A stretch of DNA of 64,000 bases from Promerops cafer (Eukaryota > Chordata > Aves > Passeriformes > Nectariniidae): NCBI GenBank assembly GCA_013398275.1, contig VZSE01005034.1, positions 1,570,173 through 1,634,172 on the forward strand, in the 5' to 3' direction. Positions 23,661-37,470 of the stretch are shown one piece after another. How positions within the stretch are numbered: the stretch's first letter is position 1; each line of letters starts with the position of its first letter. The notes beneath the pieces are model-generated. The model did no database searches, was not told the origin of the DNA, and was given only the letters and a program-made list of their open reading frames with translations. The position numbers and the translations under genes are program-made.

Positions 23661-26340
23661 GAGGGAGTGTTACTGGGGAGGAAATGTCATGGGTACTCTC
23701 TGTTATCTTCGTCTTGGAAGTCGGCTTAGAACAGGAGTTTAAAACCTTGACTCCTTACATGAGAAAAACATGCAGCTCACATCAAGCCCAGAGATGTGTG
23801 TAGGCTAAGTGTTGGCAGGCTAAACACGACTTTGTTAGCCACCTAACCTGAAAACAAGCAAGAATGAACCTTTTAATAGCTACCTGAAAGAATAAGGTTA
23901 ATAAATTTATGTTCAGAAAAGTCTAAAATACACTTTGAGAGAAAAAAAAACTGCTTGTACTATATATTTTTCTTACTCAGCAATAGAATTTCTTACATGA
24001 AAATCATTGTAATAAATCAACAAACCTAAGAACCTATGTTTAAAGAAAGGAGAAAAAGAGGAAGAGTTAAATACAAAACCAACAGAATTAGAACTTTGTA
24101 ATTTATTCTACATCCTGCTGGCTGCAGTAGGTGATACCCTCAGGATAGAAACAACCCTACTTCTTCAGTTTTATTCTCGACAGCACCATCGATGTGAGTT
24201 ATCAAATTCAGCAGACTCAAATCCAAAGCTCACTGCGTTTCAGGAAGGAATCAGTTATAGCTGCAAACTGTTCGTAGAGCTCTAGTACAGGGCACAATCT
24301 AAAATTTTCACCCCTTTAAAAATCTTGAACTTACAGAATGAAATCCCACACTTTACTGCAAGCATTTTTAGTTTTGCCATCACCTGCAATGGGTTTAGCA
24401 TGTCAAGGCAAGATGTCACCTGCAGAGAATTCCTCTTCCTTTCTCTGTCAGTTAGAGAAAGTCAATTAAAAAATTTATGTAGTGAAGTAATTCCCCTGTT
24501 TCTTGCCTATATCTCAGCTCCCACTGAAAAGAAATTGAGTTATGATGTTAAAAATTAATGTGAAATAAAGACCAGCATGCACTGTAATAGATTTACAGGG
24601 TCCGTTTTGGATTTCACATTCATTGTTCTGTAACTCATGAAATAGTAGGGAACCTTGGGAAGAAGTCAAAACTCTTGACTTAAAAACCTCACACCCATTC
24701 AGAAAGAGATGATTCAGAACAACAGCATTCTAGCATCGTATTTCTGGTTTCCTTCACTAGTACAAAATGGTTTCAGATTCAGCAATAACATTAATCGAGT
24801 GTTTTAAGACCACTTTTTCCTTTCCCTGCAAAGTTTCTCCTTCTTAGCACTCTCAGGAGTATTTGCTTCTGCCAAAGGTAAATTCAGTTTCTGCCTGTAA
24901 CAATCATGGCAAAATGAGGCTCAGCACACTTCTAGCAAGGAACAGATGTACTTTATATAGATCATTGTATCAGAACAGTTCAAAATACTGCCAAATTAAA
25001 GGTGAAAAAACCCATGCTTTTCAAACATGCTTACAAGAAACCAGCATAATCATGTGACTCCATCTGTATGTTGTATTACTTACAGAAGTTCAAAGAAGTT
25101 CAGTAAAACAGGTTCTATTTTATTTTTCTACACTTCTTTTAGAGAGCTTTCAAATTAAAATATGTGAACATGGGGGGGGAAAAAAAGGCACCCCGCTGGA
25201 AAAAAAAACAAAAATCACATATCTTAGAGATGTGGGGAGAACAGGGAAGAATCTGTTAAAGAACAGAGGCACTAGAAAATTTCCCTTAGAAATACCTTCT
25301 CCCCATCCCTGAGGAATTTCACATTTTTCTGTATGTCGGTATTTGTTGTTTTATTTGCCCTACAGCAGATCATCCCACCAGTGTCTCCTTTCTGTCACTT
25401 CCACCCTGTTCCAGGAGAAAGTCAGCTCAGTACTCCTTCTCATTTCCTCAGCAGAGGATTGCCAAAATCCTCCAGATGACATCACAGGGCTGTCTGACAG
25501 GTGGGACCCAACCTTTCTTCAGTAAATCCAGCCGTAAGAGTTTAACAGGCTGACACGCAGCTTCATCTCAACAAAAGGCGTCCAGGGGTTCATTCAAGGA
25601 GAAGAGATGGAGGACAATGTGCTCAAGCTATTAGCCCTGCTTCTGAACTTCTCAACCCACCCTGCAGCAATTAGGATATCAGCAAAGGACTCCACTTCCA
25701 CAGTAACACCAGCTAGGGAGCAGTTCTTGCCAAAAGAAACACCCCTGTCAAAATTCCTCCACCAGCAGGGATGTGCAGGTGTTTCCCCACTCCTGATTTT
25801 GTACCCCATTGGTTGAGGGACCTCTTCATCTTCTAGTCCCAAATCACATGTGCTGGGAGTTCCCTAGGGTGTACAGATTATTGTTAAAGGAAAACAAATT
25901 ATGGAAATTGAAACCTAAAAAATCCGATTTATATCCAATTTAAGCTATAAAGACAGAAAAACTGGCGGCCGGTGGAATTTGGGCAGGTGTCCCCTCCTCC
26001 CATTTTAAGCCATCAAAACCTAGTCACCAAAGTTTCCTCCCACATAGCACAGACACAATGATAAAGAACCATTTTCTGGACCCATCCTTCCAAAATACCT
26101 TAACATTTCTAAATCACCTTTTGCTCTTCTTTGCCTATGGGCAGACAGGCTTACATTTAGGCACTAAAGGAGAGGTGACAAGCTGTACTCCCACGGTTTG
26201 CGTACATTTCATTTTTTGCACGTTGTGTTCATTAAAGATATGAATTAGAAGCAAGTATTTTCCTGCATGTGCCTTGCAAAGAAAAATAGGACACAATGCC
26301 TGAAACACTTCAACTCTGTGTACTGCTTTGATGCCTCTTG
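23661..26340 (-). other. Intron segment without recognised genes
   Basis: Unique AT-rich sequence. A G-run next to an A-run at about 25170-25190 is the only low-complexity feature. No exon is recognised. Confidence 0.5.
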
Positions 26341-26549
26341 CCAAAACCAGACACAGGGATGCTCTTTTGCCAGCTGCGGTCCGCAGGACGCTGGTTAAGA
26401 GCTTTTTTCCCCACGAAAAGCTATCTAAAGCACAACTTCTCTATCCTTCCATTCCAAAGATGCGTGTTTCAGGCTGCAGTAGACTTTCTCCTTTCCGCCA
26501 GCAGCTCTGTGACACAACCCAGAGGCTGAAGGAGATGTAAACTATTTAC

Positions 26550-26700
26550 CCTGCCTCCGCGTACGTTATTTTTGCGAGCCGGCAGGCCAGCCTCTCCGGG
26601 CCACGTTTGTTTACAAGGCAAGCGCTTCCCGCTCCTGCAGCGCGCTCGTGGAAGGAGACGCCTGGGAGTTTCTGTTTGAGGAAAGCCACCAAGTGATCTG
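26550..26700 (-). other. CpG-enriched patch with minus-strand donor; possible alternative first exon
   Basis: GC- and CpG-rich sequence (CTCCGCGTACG, GCGAGCCGGCAGG and TGCAGCGCGCTCG) stands out from its flanks. On the minus strand it ends GCGGAGGCAGG and is followed at 26549 by GTAAATAG, an acceptable donor. No acceptor is evident on its right side. Inference: an alternative 5'-untranslated first exon of BMPR1B about 21 kb upstream of the coding exon. It could also be an unmethylated enhancer. Confidence 0.35.
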
Positions 26701-29700
26701 CATTCCTGGCAGGGGAGATGCTTTGTTTAACTTGAAAATAGCTTCAAAAAGCAGCACAGCAAGTGCATTATCACTGAAGAACCCGGTGTCACCAATAATG
26801 CTGCCCTACGAGTGAGAGGAGGAGACACCCCTACGGAGAAGTTCGAATGGAAGTATGAAGCAACCTTGAAAATCTCCCAGTTAAAATGTGGGTGATCTGG
26901 TTTCACATGGAGGCTGTGTACTTTCTCTTCCTTTTTCACTCTCACCACTGTAATAATTCTCCCTGGATGGTCTCTCTGTCAGTCATTATGCATTTTTGGG
27001 GGGTTTTGTTTGTTTAATTGCTTTTTTTTCCAATAAAACAGAGGTGCCAAACTTTCAGAATGATTGTGTAAGGAATTTTCACGTTTGGATAATACTAAAA
27101 AATAAAACTTGGAAATAAGCTTAAGTAAGTTATTGAAGCTTCCTCCAGTTCCAACCTGTAAATACAATTTTGAATGCATATTGTTCAGACCACATATTTA
27201 GTTTATTTTCTAAATTATTTACTCCTTAAAATCATTGTACTTTGAGATTTGTTGCTTAGAGCTAGGTCAATGTTTACATGGAAATGTTCTTTTGAAAGAA
27301 AAGTATTTACATTTTACTGAGAACAAGTTTTACTCACACAATTTCAAAAATCTTGCTCTTGTTTAGTTGCAACTGTTAGTCAAGTGTAACTCAAATTTGT
27401 GAGTACTTTAGGCCCAAACCCAAAATTATTCTGCCAGTCTTTATTTTCTTATGCTTTTTAACTGTCTTAACTTTTCAATCAGCTCTATCCATCATATCAC
27501 CTCTCAGTTTTCTGGGAGAAAAATTAAGAATAATGATGAAAAAAATATTGGGAATTTCCTATTCGATCTATACATTTTATTAGGATGCTAAGGTCACATA
27601 TTAGACTAAAAAGAAATGCGAGACAAAGCCAAGTAAAGTGTACTTTCTCCCAAAAGTGGAAATGCTGGAGAGTCAGCACTTAGAAAATTTAAAGGAAGTC
27701 ATGTGACATATTGAGACAGTCAAATATCTACAATTATGATGAAAATTCACAAAAGCCCTATTTAGATGTGAAAATAAAGTGATCTGCTCGGTCCTAGCTA
27801 AAACAAGTCAGCATTCCACCATCCTCTCGGTATTCAAGACTTTGTCACAGTAGGCAGCAGAAATTCAGGAAAATACCCATGCCACAAATTTACCTCAGAG
27901 GTTTGATCTCACAAAGATATCAATGATTCACTTAGAAGTAATTCCGGGTTTTAATAAGGCTTAATGCAAACCACACTCTTTTTTTTTTTTTTTNGAAGGA
28001 GGCTGCCATTTCACAGTGATGATTAAATCCCAGAGGTGAAACAAGGGTTTCAGCCACAGCTGGGGCCAGCCCTGACGGATAAAAAGTATCATGTAGGACG
28101 CACCACATATTTCCCACGGAATCACAGAAAAGTGGCATTTTGAGAGGAAGGGAACTGCCTAGCAGCTCTCCTTCAGTAGCAAACAACAGAGCAAATCACT
28201 CAAGCCTTTTCAAAATATTCTACTGTGTGAAGGCTGATTGTGCTTCCTTCCATTTACTTATTAAGAGACAGCAAGGAAGAGAGAAGGAAATAACTAACAT
28301 AAAATACTGGTGGGATGTAGAAACAAGGCTGGCTAAGGATTGTGTCTCCCCTCCCACTGCTGTGTTGCAGTGTGCACTGTTTCACACACCACACAAACTT
28401 CTTAGGACATCTCATTTTCACTTCCACCACAGCTTCACTTCTATTAGCACAGGGCTGCTTAGGTTTAGTATTGAAGGAGAAGGGTTAAATATGCCTTTTA
28501 AACCCTGCCTGACTCTCTGCACAACATAATAAGCTAATACAGTCTGCATTTGCTAGTAAAACAACTGTGAGCTTCAGCATCAAATATTAGACAAATTCAG
28601 CACTGATTAAATGGCAGTCCTGATGTGTAAGTCTCTACTAAGCTACAGGGCAGCCTTAAGAAAAGCTCTCCAGTTCTGCCAGCAAGCCCCATCCCCAGTT
28701 TGGACTTTTAAGGGTAACTTCAGCATGCTTCCCATAGCACACCACTGTTAACAACCACTTGTCACTTCTTTTCCATCTCCTCTGCTGTCAGCCCACCTGG
28801 CAGGGTCATTACTTAAACCAACAGAAACACATTTTTCAATAACATTTTCAGGGTATTAAATACCTTTGAAAGATCAGAATGTATTAGATGCCCAGCTTTT
28901 TTTTCCCTGTCTTTCAACACTTAGTGTTCAAAATGTCAGTCATGAGCAACACTGTGTAGGATATTTTGCTGTTAGTACTGAACAAATATTTAGGTAGAGA
29001 ACATGTAAAATCGATGGGGCAAATCTTAAGTAATTGCTACCGACTGCAGTGAGTAGTGCTGCAAAGGGAATCTACAGGTTTACTTTGAATGGTGTAACAT
29101 ACTGTTTTTCATAAATATTTGCCCCTGAAAATGGGACCAACTCATGCAACAGTCTTCATTCTCCATAGAGATCTGTACTTTGCATTAGTACATCCTGCTA
29201 GGATAAGACTGCATGAATGCTGTTCCCCACAGAATAATATGAGAAGGCTGAAGAAAATCTCACTAGAATGAGAGTTAAACATTGCCAAAAACCATCTACA
29301 AAGAAAACTCCACTTTATTCACCAGCTCAGATATTAACCTTCATTTATGTAACATTAAATGGAAGTTATAACCTGAAAACTGGTGTTTGTAAGTAAAATG
29401 CCCACTGTAGTAGCATTATAAATGAAACTTGCTCACCCTGGCTATGTGTCTGTACTTCAACCATCTTGTTGCCAACTGTGTGAAAAACATCAGTGAAGGT
29501 GCAAAAAAGAATGGATTCAATTTTTTGTGTGTGTGTTGGGGGTTAGTTTCAAGTGTTTGGCAGTAGGATTTATTTCCATGCTCTACAGATCAGAGGCAAA
29601 ACAGCTATTTGAATTCTTTCTCCATTATCACCTTTCTGTCTCCCAGAAGTTCACCTTTATTCATTAACAGAAGAGGTGAAATCCTCTCACTCAAAACACA

Positions 29701-32700
29701 GCCTTTTGCTTCTCACAATACACTGGGATTACTTTTGTACAAGGACAGAATGCTGCCCTTTGCTGGGATTTTGTACAATAAATACTATTATTTCATGATT
29801 TTAAAAATGTTTGAACCAATGACAGTTTGGGGTGAGAAACTTCTGAGTCTAATCTCTTGGGCTTTAAACTGCCATGCATGTGTCCACTGTATCTTTTAAA
29901 GTGAGACTCCAGTTCTCATCTCAGTCTTCTAAATGCTGACAGAAGTGCAGCCTTCAAGTCCAGTGCTGTTTCTCATACATTGAATAGATTCTGATGGACA
30001 CATTTCCAAGCAGACACATTCAGTGTATCGAAAACAGTGAGAAATATTGTGGGAGGTGCTGAAAAATGAAACTCTAAGCTCTGGCATTTCCTTCAGAAGG
30101 TATAAAACAACACCACGATCTTAGGAAGCATTATTGTGATGAAAGAACTCAATAGTACAGCTGTGTGAAAAACCCTAGACAAATAATGCTTGTTTGGTTA
30201 AAATGAGATTCATTGCTAAGGCCCTTTTACACTGTTTCATGGAGAAGACCATTCTCCAGGTCCTGAATAGACTGAAGAAATGTTAGTGTTTAATTTTAGA
30301 AGAGTCTTCAAATTATTTAATAGATCATCAAAATATTAGAATGTTTTTTTCCCACCATCCAATGCAGTTAATGTGCATCTATTGAGACCCAGGTATTCCA
30401 CAGGAGCACAAATGTCTTTCCAAGGGCAAGGATGGGAGATTACATCTCATTCTCTTCTGCATGCTGCCTCAATGTGCACACTGCAGACTGGAATAAAAGA
30501 CAAGTTTCAGCATTGCTGGGAAAAGCAGCTGGATTTAATTGTGTGTAAATTTACCCTGCAGTGTTTTGTCCTATCTTTTGAACAGTAAACTGTCACCTCA
30601 GTCATCCTCGTTGGCAAAATAACAATGGAGCTAATCCTGATTGGGTCTAACATTGTCTGAATCACATTTATGTTCACCCTGAAAAAACGGGTCACAGAAG
30701 TTAATCCAGCCTGCAAAAACATCTAGAACCAGAAAACCCATCAGGCAGAGTCCAAGTCATGTGCCCAGTCACCTGACATGAGCCACACACCCCGTCTTAG
30801 CAAGAATTAACCCACTGCAAAAATTTAACCATTGGCAACTTCTTCAACTGCCTTCCTTTCCTCTCTTCTCCTTCCCAAGTCTCCCAGCAACAAAAATAGA
30901 GCTAGCAATGCATAAAAGGAAGGTGAATTGCATCCTTGTACAGGAATTCTTTAAAAATTTGAGATTTGCTGAAGATTCTTTATCAAAAGGCCTAAAAGAG
31001 GCAAGACTCTGCAGGGAGAAGCTTGTGTTAACATAACCTTTCTGAGGAAGGTGAACAGGGAAAATGAATCAGAAGTAGTCCTCTAGGAGAGCAGTTTATA
31101 AAAGAGGTTCCCTGTAACAGCAATCAGAGGGAGCCTAAAGTTTATCCAAGAAAGGCTATGTTTTATTCCCCCTCAGGCTTGACCAGTCACTGTATTTTGC
31201 TGCTCACAAGCTGGCTGGACAAGAAAAACATGTGCTGACAGGTTGGATATCACCAAAATGAAGGTGTCAGCCTTACTCTGAGATCACTCAACTGAACAAT
31301 TGTGTAAGCTCATCCAGAAGCATTTCACTGCTGATGGCCAGCAAGCCAAGTTGCTGGCTTGCTCATTTCCTTCTATGAATACACGCCAGCACACCTGAAT
31401 CTTACAACAGAATAAAGGAAAATCCAGAAAGCTGCTGCTAAACTTACTGCTTATAATGAAATCACTGCAAAATCTTTTTATGCAGACCTTTTTTGGGCCG
31501 TTTTCCAGGATGAAGCAACAGCTGTCTTTGCCAATCTCCTCACAGGCAAAGAAAATTTTCAAGATTAATTGCTCTGATAGAAAACAGGAGATTTTTTTTT
31601 TTTCCCTTTGCTTTGTTAGCATTGCTTCTCCTGCAGTCAAGTTTCTATCCTGGAGGCTCTTCCAACTGTGAATTAATTACAGGTTTGATAAGCTGCATAC
31701 CTGTTGTTCATAGAGATTGGGAGTGGTAAACTTAAACCCCCTTTTATTTCCTAGAAGACTTTATTTCATGGAAGACTGTAAAATTGATTTCCCACTTCTC
31801 CAGGAAGGCTGATGGGAGGCAATTGCTGATGTTCTCCTGTGGTTAGGAATGTAGCAAAAGGAGACCTCTGCTGAAAATTAGGCTCTAGCAGAGGACAAGG
31901 GCCTGAAAGCATGGCAACCCTTGGTCTTCCCCTAAGAGCTTCCAACGAACCCATAAATGAAAGTAGCAGAGCACATAATCCAGATTGGTGGGTGCCCTTG
32001 ATGAAACCCATGCTACACAGGATGTCGTCCTTTTAAATTAGGACATTTAACAGATGGATATGGCCAAGAACCAGAATTGCCTGTTCTTGTTTAAGAATAA
32101 GCTCTCCACCCAAACAATGTATTAACGTGTCACTCTGTATAATAAATACATGACTTGCTATACAAAGAAGTAGAGTTGAATGGCTTTGGCCTTGTCTCGA
32201 ACTAATTTATTTTAAGTCTATATATAACAAGTTCCTCTGACAATGAATTGTGTAACGTCTACAAGACAAAAACCGGCACACTTCGTTAGCTACAGAAAGA
32301 CAGGTGGACTGACAGAAACTTCCACTTAGTGCTTTATTGGCTGCCTGCCATACTTTGAATGAGGGCAATTATGAAAAAAATTGAACACATGACTTTAATA
32401 AGCTTCAATATAGATCGCTGTCTGGTGGAAACTAAGCTTTACAATAAGTTACTCTGGGTCTAGTCTTTGCTGCTAAGAACAAATGTGTTATTTCAGATGT
32501 CAATCATCCATTCTTGGTATTATGTGAAAAGGTTGGCGAGAATACTGACATGTGGAACTGCGGATGACACGAAGCAGCCACGGCACTGACCTCCCTCCGC
32601 ATCCTGTGAGATAGCCAGGCTCCCTCCATGCCTCCCTCCCTCCTCCCTGAGCACAATAGGGATGTGGCAGCAGCACCTGACTCCAGGAATGCACAGCAAA

Positions 32701-34664
32701 GAGCAGCTGCTGCAGGGGTTCAGCAACAGCCTCTCCAAGTGGAGTTGTCCTCTGCCCACAGCTGAGCACTGGGTACTTCATAGATAAATGAAAAATAATC
32801 TTATCAAATATTTAGGATGGACATGTCTTGATGCAAAGGTGTCCTTCAGGGGTTTTACAGTTCAAGCTCCCACCTCCAGCAATTGAACTAGCCGTAAGAT
32901 AGCAAATAATGCACCACTTCACACTCACCATTAGGATGGGGAGGCATCACTGCAGCAGTTAACACTTGTTCCACGTTTGGAGCAGCTTAAATGAAAGCTG
33001 AGGTTTGGACGAACCACCAAGTCTCCTTGCCAACCAATGCTCTTCCTTCCCTGGCCAAGCGCAACCTGCCTTTTTCAAAAAAACTCACGTTATCCCCCAA
33101 GGGGACTGCTCTTTCAGCAGTAAAGGTCTGCAGGGAACTTCTTCTGAAGTTCATCAAGGACTGAAGCAGGCCATTGATGCGGGAAGCAGTCACTCGCCCT
33201 CTTGCATGAAAGCCTGCCTACATGTGAGCCACAGAAATCCAGGCTTGCTGGAACTGCTCACATGGGAATGGGGGCAGAGAGACCAACCAGAGCAAGAGCA
33301 GCAGTGGTCCCAGCCTCCCATACAATTTTTTCCTAATTCCCTATCAGAAGAAGCAGCAGGACAGATTCTCTCCATCCCCACCTGCCAACTCCAGCTCCCT
33401 CCCCTGGCAGCACTGAGGATGTATTTTCATGTGCTGCCGCCGATACTATTATATTCTGTAATTTCGACCTGCTCCCAAACCATCTGTAAAAATACTAGCA
33501 ATTATTAACAACAGGAACAATGTGCACAGATGACAAATCCATATGAGACATTTCTGGCACACCACAAATTCAGTAAGGACAAGTCCAATTAATGAACTGT
33601 CATAATCTGGCACACAAATGCAACATGGAGAACAACCAGCTAGTCAATAATCTGCAGCACCAGACAGGAGGTTACTGACTTAATGTGAGTCATCAGTGTA
33701 ATAATTTATGAGAAAGCAGTTACAATATCAGGAGATATCAACAGACTGTTCTGTGTAAGAGAGGATAAACAAGGCTCCTGCTCAGGGCAGGAAATTCACT
33801 TCAAGAGCAGTGATGTGCTTTGGGCAGCACTACTCCCAAGGGAGAAAAACTTGTGAAAAAAAAATCCAGAAAGTCACAAAAAGTACCTTCACCAATTTGA
33901 AAACAATTAATTATGAGGACAGATGACAATTACAAGATTTGTTCAGTCTAGAGACAAGGGCCAAATGGTAACAGCTCTGAAATGAGTAAAAAGCCTCTGC
34001 AAAGACAGATGAAATGTACCCCTGCTCTGTGTGCACTTGCACAAGGTGAGAAACAAAGGCTGAAATTTGAACACTGAGATCTCAGGCATCCAGAAGACCA
34101 AGTTTTCTTTGAAACACTAACAATGAATGCAAACAGATTGTTTACAGAGGTGCAAAAATAAACATTTCTTCCCAAAGGTTTAAAAAATTATTAGCCAAAA
34201 AGGTGTTAGAAATTGTTTAGGTACAGTGCCTTAAGTTGGAGGGACAGCCTAGAAAATTCAAAGTTCTTTGCAGACTGTCACTCTTTCAAATTTACCTCAA
34301 AATGCAAATTCAACTCATTCAAAAACTGAATTTCTCTCTTAATTCTTAGTACATAAAAATTCTTTTAATGTAATTCCACTTTTTAATTTCATAACATTGA
34401 AATTCTAACTTGGCATAATGACCAATAAAGAAAAGAACCTAAACCCAAAATGTTTCAATGTAACATTCATAAAACACATACTACAGCATTACAGAGACTA
34501 AGTATTACTCTTAATTGCTCACCAAGCAAAAAGACCTATCCTCCACAGAGTTCTTATTAAGATAATTCCACCACTGGAATTCCAGGATGCCAACAATACT
34601 GTTCATAAGAATATGGATAGAGGTGAGATCACTTGTAGCATCAGTCTTGATGACAGTCTGAAAT
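26701..34664 (-). other. Intron segment without recognised genes
   Basis: About 8 kb of AT-rich unique sequence. A T-run ends in an unresolved base (N) at 27994, probably a homopolymer sequencing or assembly ambiguity. The plus-strand 167-codon open frame at 33005-33508 resembles no known protein and is of a length expected by chance. No transposon or exon is recognised. Confidence 0.5.
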
Positions 34665-34745
34665 CCTAGAATCATAAAATGGTTTGAATTGTAAGGGACC
34701 TTAAAGATCTTAAAGATCATCTAGTTCCAAGCCCTCTGTCCCAGA
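34665..34745 (-). mobile_element. CR1 LINE 3'-end fragment
   Basis: AGAATCATAAAATGGTTTGA followed by GGGACCTTAAAGATC and CATCTAGTTCCAAGCCC is the antisense of the avian CR1 3' terminus. TTAAAGATC is duplicated in tandem within it. It is very short and diverged, so inactive. Confidence 0.8.
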
Positions 34746-36627
34746 CTATTCTCTCCAAAGAGAGGTTTAGGACAAAAAAAAGGAAAACAGCTAAAGAATT
34801 GCTAAAGATCTCAGGGAAAAATTCTTTTGAAGAGACACTGAATCTTTGGAAATAAAGAGACTATAGTATTTTTTCTTCACTCTGGAGACTCAGAAGTTGC
34901 AGCAAGCCTTAAGTTAAATTAAAACATATTTTTATTACACTTTAAATATTGCAGTGTGTTTCTCTGATCATAATAGCTTAATCTCAGAAGAACAAAGCAG
35001 CATTAAAAATCACTCTCTGACTCTACCCATGTCTCCTAATCTCCTCTGGGATTATTTTTAATGCAGGCAAGAAAACATCTCTTTCGAATAAGAAAATCCG
35101 TATCACATTTGTCTCCAGACCTTTAATTGTTTAATGCTATTTCCCTAGGAAGACAATCAGTTTCATCTACACAATCCTTTTTTTTTTTTCTTTTCCAAAA
35201 GGCTAATCAATATTTTGAAATATAAAGCTACTTTATAAACTGTCTTGATTTTTCAAATGAGTCAAAATGAAGCTGTAACAAATAACACAATTTACCATGT
35301 CTTCCCCTATCCAATATATGAGATCTCTTGCGAATAGCAGCTTCTGCCAGTTGGGGTTTTGGTTGCCAGAGCAGTAAAATTTTGCTTTCCAAAGTTTTAT
35401 GTTCTTTGGGCACAGCTGGAGAACTTCATATTTAGCAGAGAATTACCATGTATATGCAACTGAATTGTTATTTTATAGGGGAAGACAAAAAGTAGTTATT
35501 TGCAGTACAGTGTGAAAGAAGATGATATACAGTCAAGCCAACAAAGGCCACGCGCAAGAGAAGAGATGAAGAGCCACCAGTCAAGTCAGCTGGCCTCAAG
35601 CTGCCAGGCTTTTATAATACCAGTTCTTATTAACAGGAATAACATTTTTCTTACATTCTGGATGCCTAACAGGCAAGAGAATGCTTAAAAACAGGGAGGA
35701 AAAATGCCATTGCAAAGAGTTCCTTCATGCGTCTTCTCAGGGGGGTTAAGGAAACAGACACCAAAGTGCTCGCAGTGTTGCAGAAGTGTCTTGTATTTCC
35801 TTATGATCTGTGTCCAGTGAATTTCAGGGGGAATTTCCAGAGAGGACGCACTGTTAGAGCGTCACTGAGGACACTGTGTTCAGCTCCATCCAGCAGGTGT
35901 TTCAAAGGAATGCTCTGCCTGAAACCTGCCTTTTGATTACTATGGCTTTGGAGACCTTCTGAAAAGAGAGACCTGACAAGGGCACTGAGCTTTGTTTAGA
36001 GAACTTAATCCTTATTCTCCCAGCTGCCAGCAGGGAAAGGCTATGTTTTGCCTAAGTAAAAAATTCCTTTCTTTGACTCAAGAGATGAAAGTGGCAGAAG
36101 AGCAAACACCCTCCCCGAACAGTCGAGTTAACATCCCCAACAGCTGCCTGTTAACAGCAGCAGAAACATCCCTTTTCACTTTGACAACATATATCAAAGC
36201 AAAAAATCTCTGCCAGGTGGCATTTGGCATCACAGGAATACAAAAAACATCCAAAGAACAACCTGATCCTGTGAGACTCTTGAGTTCCTCCCTCCTGTTA
36301 AAATGAATGGTGCAGAGGGTGCTACCAATGTAACCTGAGCGATGAATCGCATGCCAAAGGCTACAAAGGATAAGCCATTCCAGTGCAATACTGAGCATCT
36401 GTGGAAATATTTCCAAAACATGATAAACCTTTGATTTAAACTGAAATTCCAATCTTGGATGCACACATTGCCATGAGATTTCCATTACTCCTAAAATACT
36501 GATAATGTGAGTCCAAAGAAAAAATGGTTCGAAGTGTTCGTAGATGGATTTTTTTTTTCTCCTAAGACCTTTACTTTTATCAGTGGCACACAAACCTAGA
36601 GACTTTCAAAAGTTTTGGGAAGCAACA
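34746..36627 (-). other. Intron segment without recognised genes
   Basis: Unique sequence. The 171-codon minus-strand frame at 36078-36593 is among the longest in the window but matches no family I know and overlaps a plus-strand frame. I treat it as chance. Confidence 0.5.
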
Positions 36628-36816
36628 TGGGTGGTGAGGCACTGGAAACAGGTTGCCAGAGCAGCTGTTGATGCCCCATGCCTGGAAGTATTCAAGGCCA
36701 GGTTGGATGGGGTTTGAGCCACCTGGTCTAGTGAAAGGTCTCCCTGCCCACAGCAGAGGCAGCAGTTGAAACTAGATGATCTTTAAGGTCCCTTCCAAAC
36801 CAAACCATTCTGTGAT
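36628..36816 (+). mobile_element. CR1 LINE 3'-end fragment
   Basis: A sense-orientation CR1 tail runs from GGGTGGTGAGGCACTGGAAA through AAGGCCAGGTTGGATGGGG and CTAGATGATCTTTAAGGTCC to the terminal CATTCTGTGAT. This is the typical 5'-truncated avian CR1 remnant of about 190 bp. It contains small deletions and substitutions against the consensus as I recall it, and it has no coding capacity. Confidence 0.92.
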
Positions 36817-37369
36817 ATTTAAATATGGCAGCCTTGTAGTAAATCTAATTTGAAGCATTACAGTACATTCCATGAAGCTTTTCTTAAACAAAATTTTTAC
36901 TCATGAGCAGAAGAATTTGAATAAGGAGTGCATTTGTTGCAGCTCCTTCAAAGATCTGATCTAGCCTGGCCCAATAATAAATCAGTAACCCCCCCTGCCT
37001 GTACTAATTCAGACCCCAGAGATCTGAGGAGTTGGATTTCCTGACAATGTCACCTCCAAAGGAATATGCCAGCTCAGCAGGACTTTTCCAGCAGCCTTGC
37101 TTCCTGCCTGTGAGAGGCTATGGCAGGCCGTGCAACAGCACAGGGGATGGTGTTGTTCACCCCAGTATTTGGGAACTGATGAGGAAACCGAATGGGTTGA
37201 GAGAGAGCTGGATTGAAAAGCTGAGAAAAAGCATCGGACACAAAACTGGTGAGCAGCAGAAGTGAGCTGAGAAACCTGGGCACTATATAAACTCACATAA
37301 GGAGGGGAATGTGCTGAGGAAAATCAAGCCAGGTGAAAATGAGAGGTGCTGGATGTTTCTCTATGGCTT

Positions 37370-37470
37370 AGAACTTCACTTTGTTGAATCTCATAATTCC
37401 TCTGTGGAAAAACCTTTCTGCAAGGCCCTACCAAAACATCCTGTCCCTTCCAAATGTTGGACACATGGAG
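37370..37470 (-). mobile_element. Possible highly diverged CR1 fragment
   Basis: GAACTTCACTTTGTTGAATC, AATTCCTCTGTGGA and CATCCTGTCCCTTCCAAATG line up loosely with the antisense of a CR1 3' segment (the usual GAACTTCATGAGGTTC and ATGGCATCCCTTCCCTCCA part). The match is patchy and could be coincidence. Confidence 0.3.

Noticed and set aside
33005..33508. 167-codon plus-strand open frame
   Set aside because: Low-information Ser/Gln-rich translation with no family resemblance; chance-level length, in mid-intron.
36078..36593. 171-codon minus-strand open frame
   Set aside because: No recognisable motif, overlaps a plus-strand frame, and no splice or promoter context. With six frames over 64 kb a few frames of this length are expected by chance.
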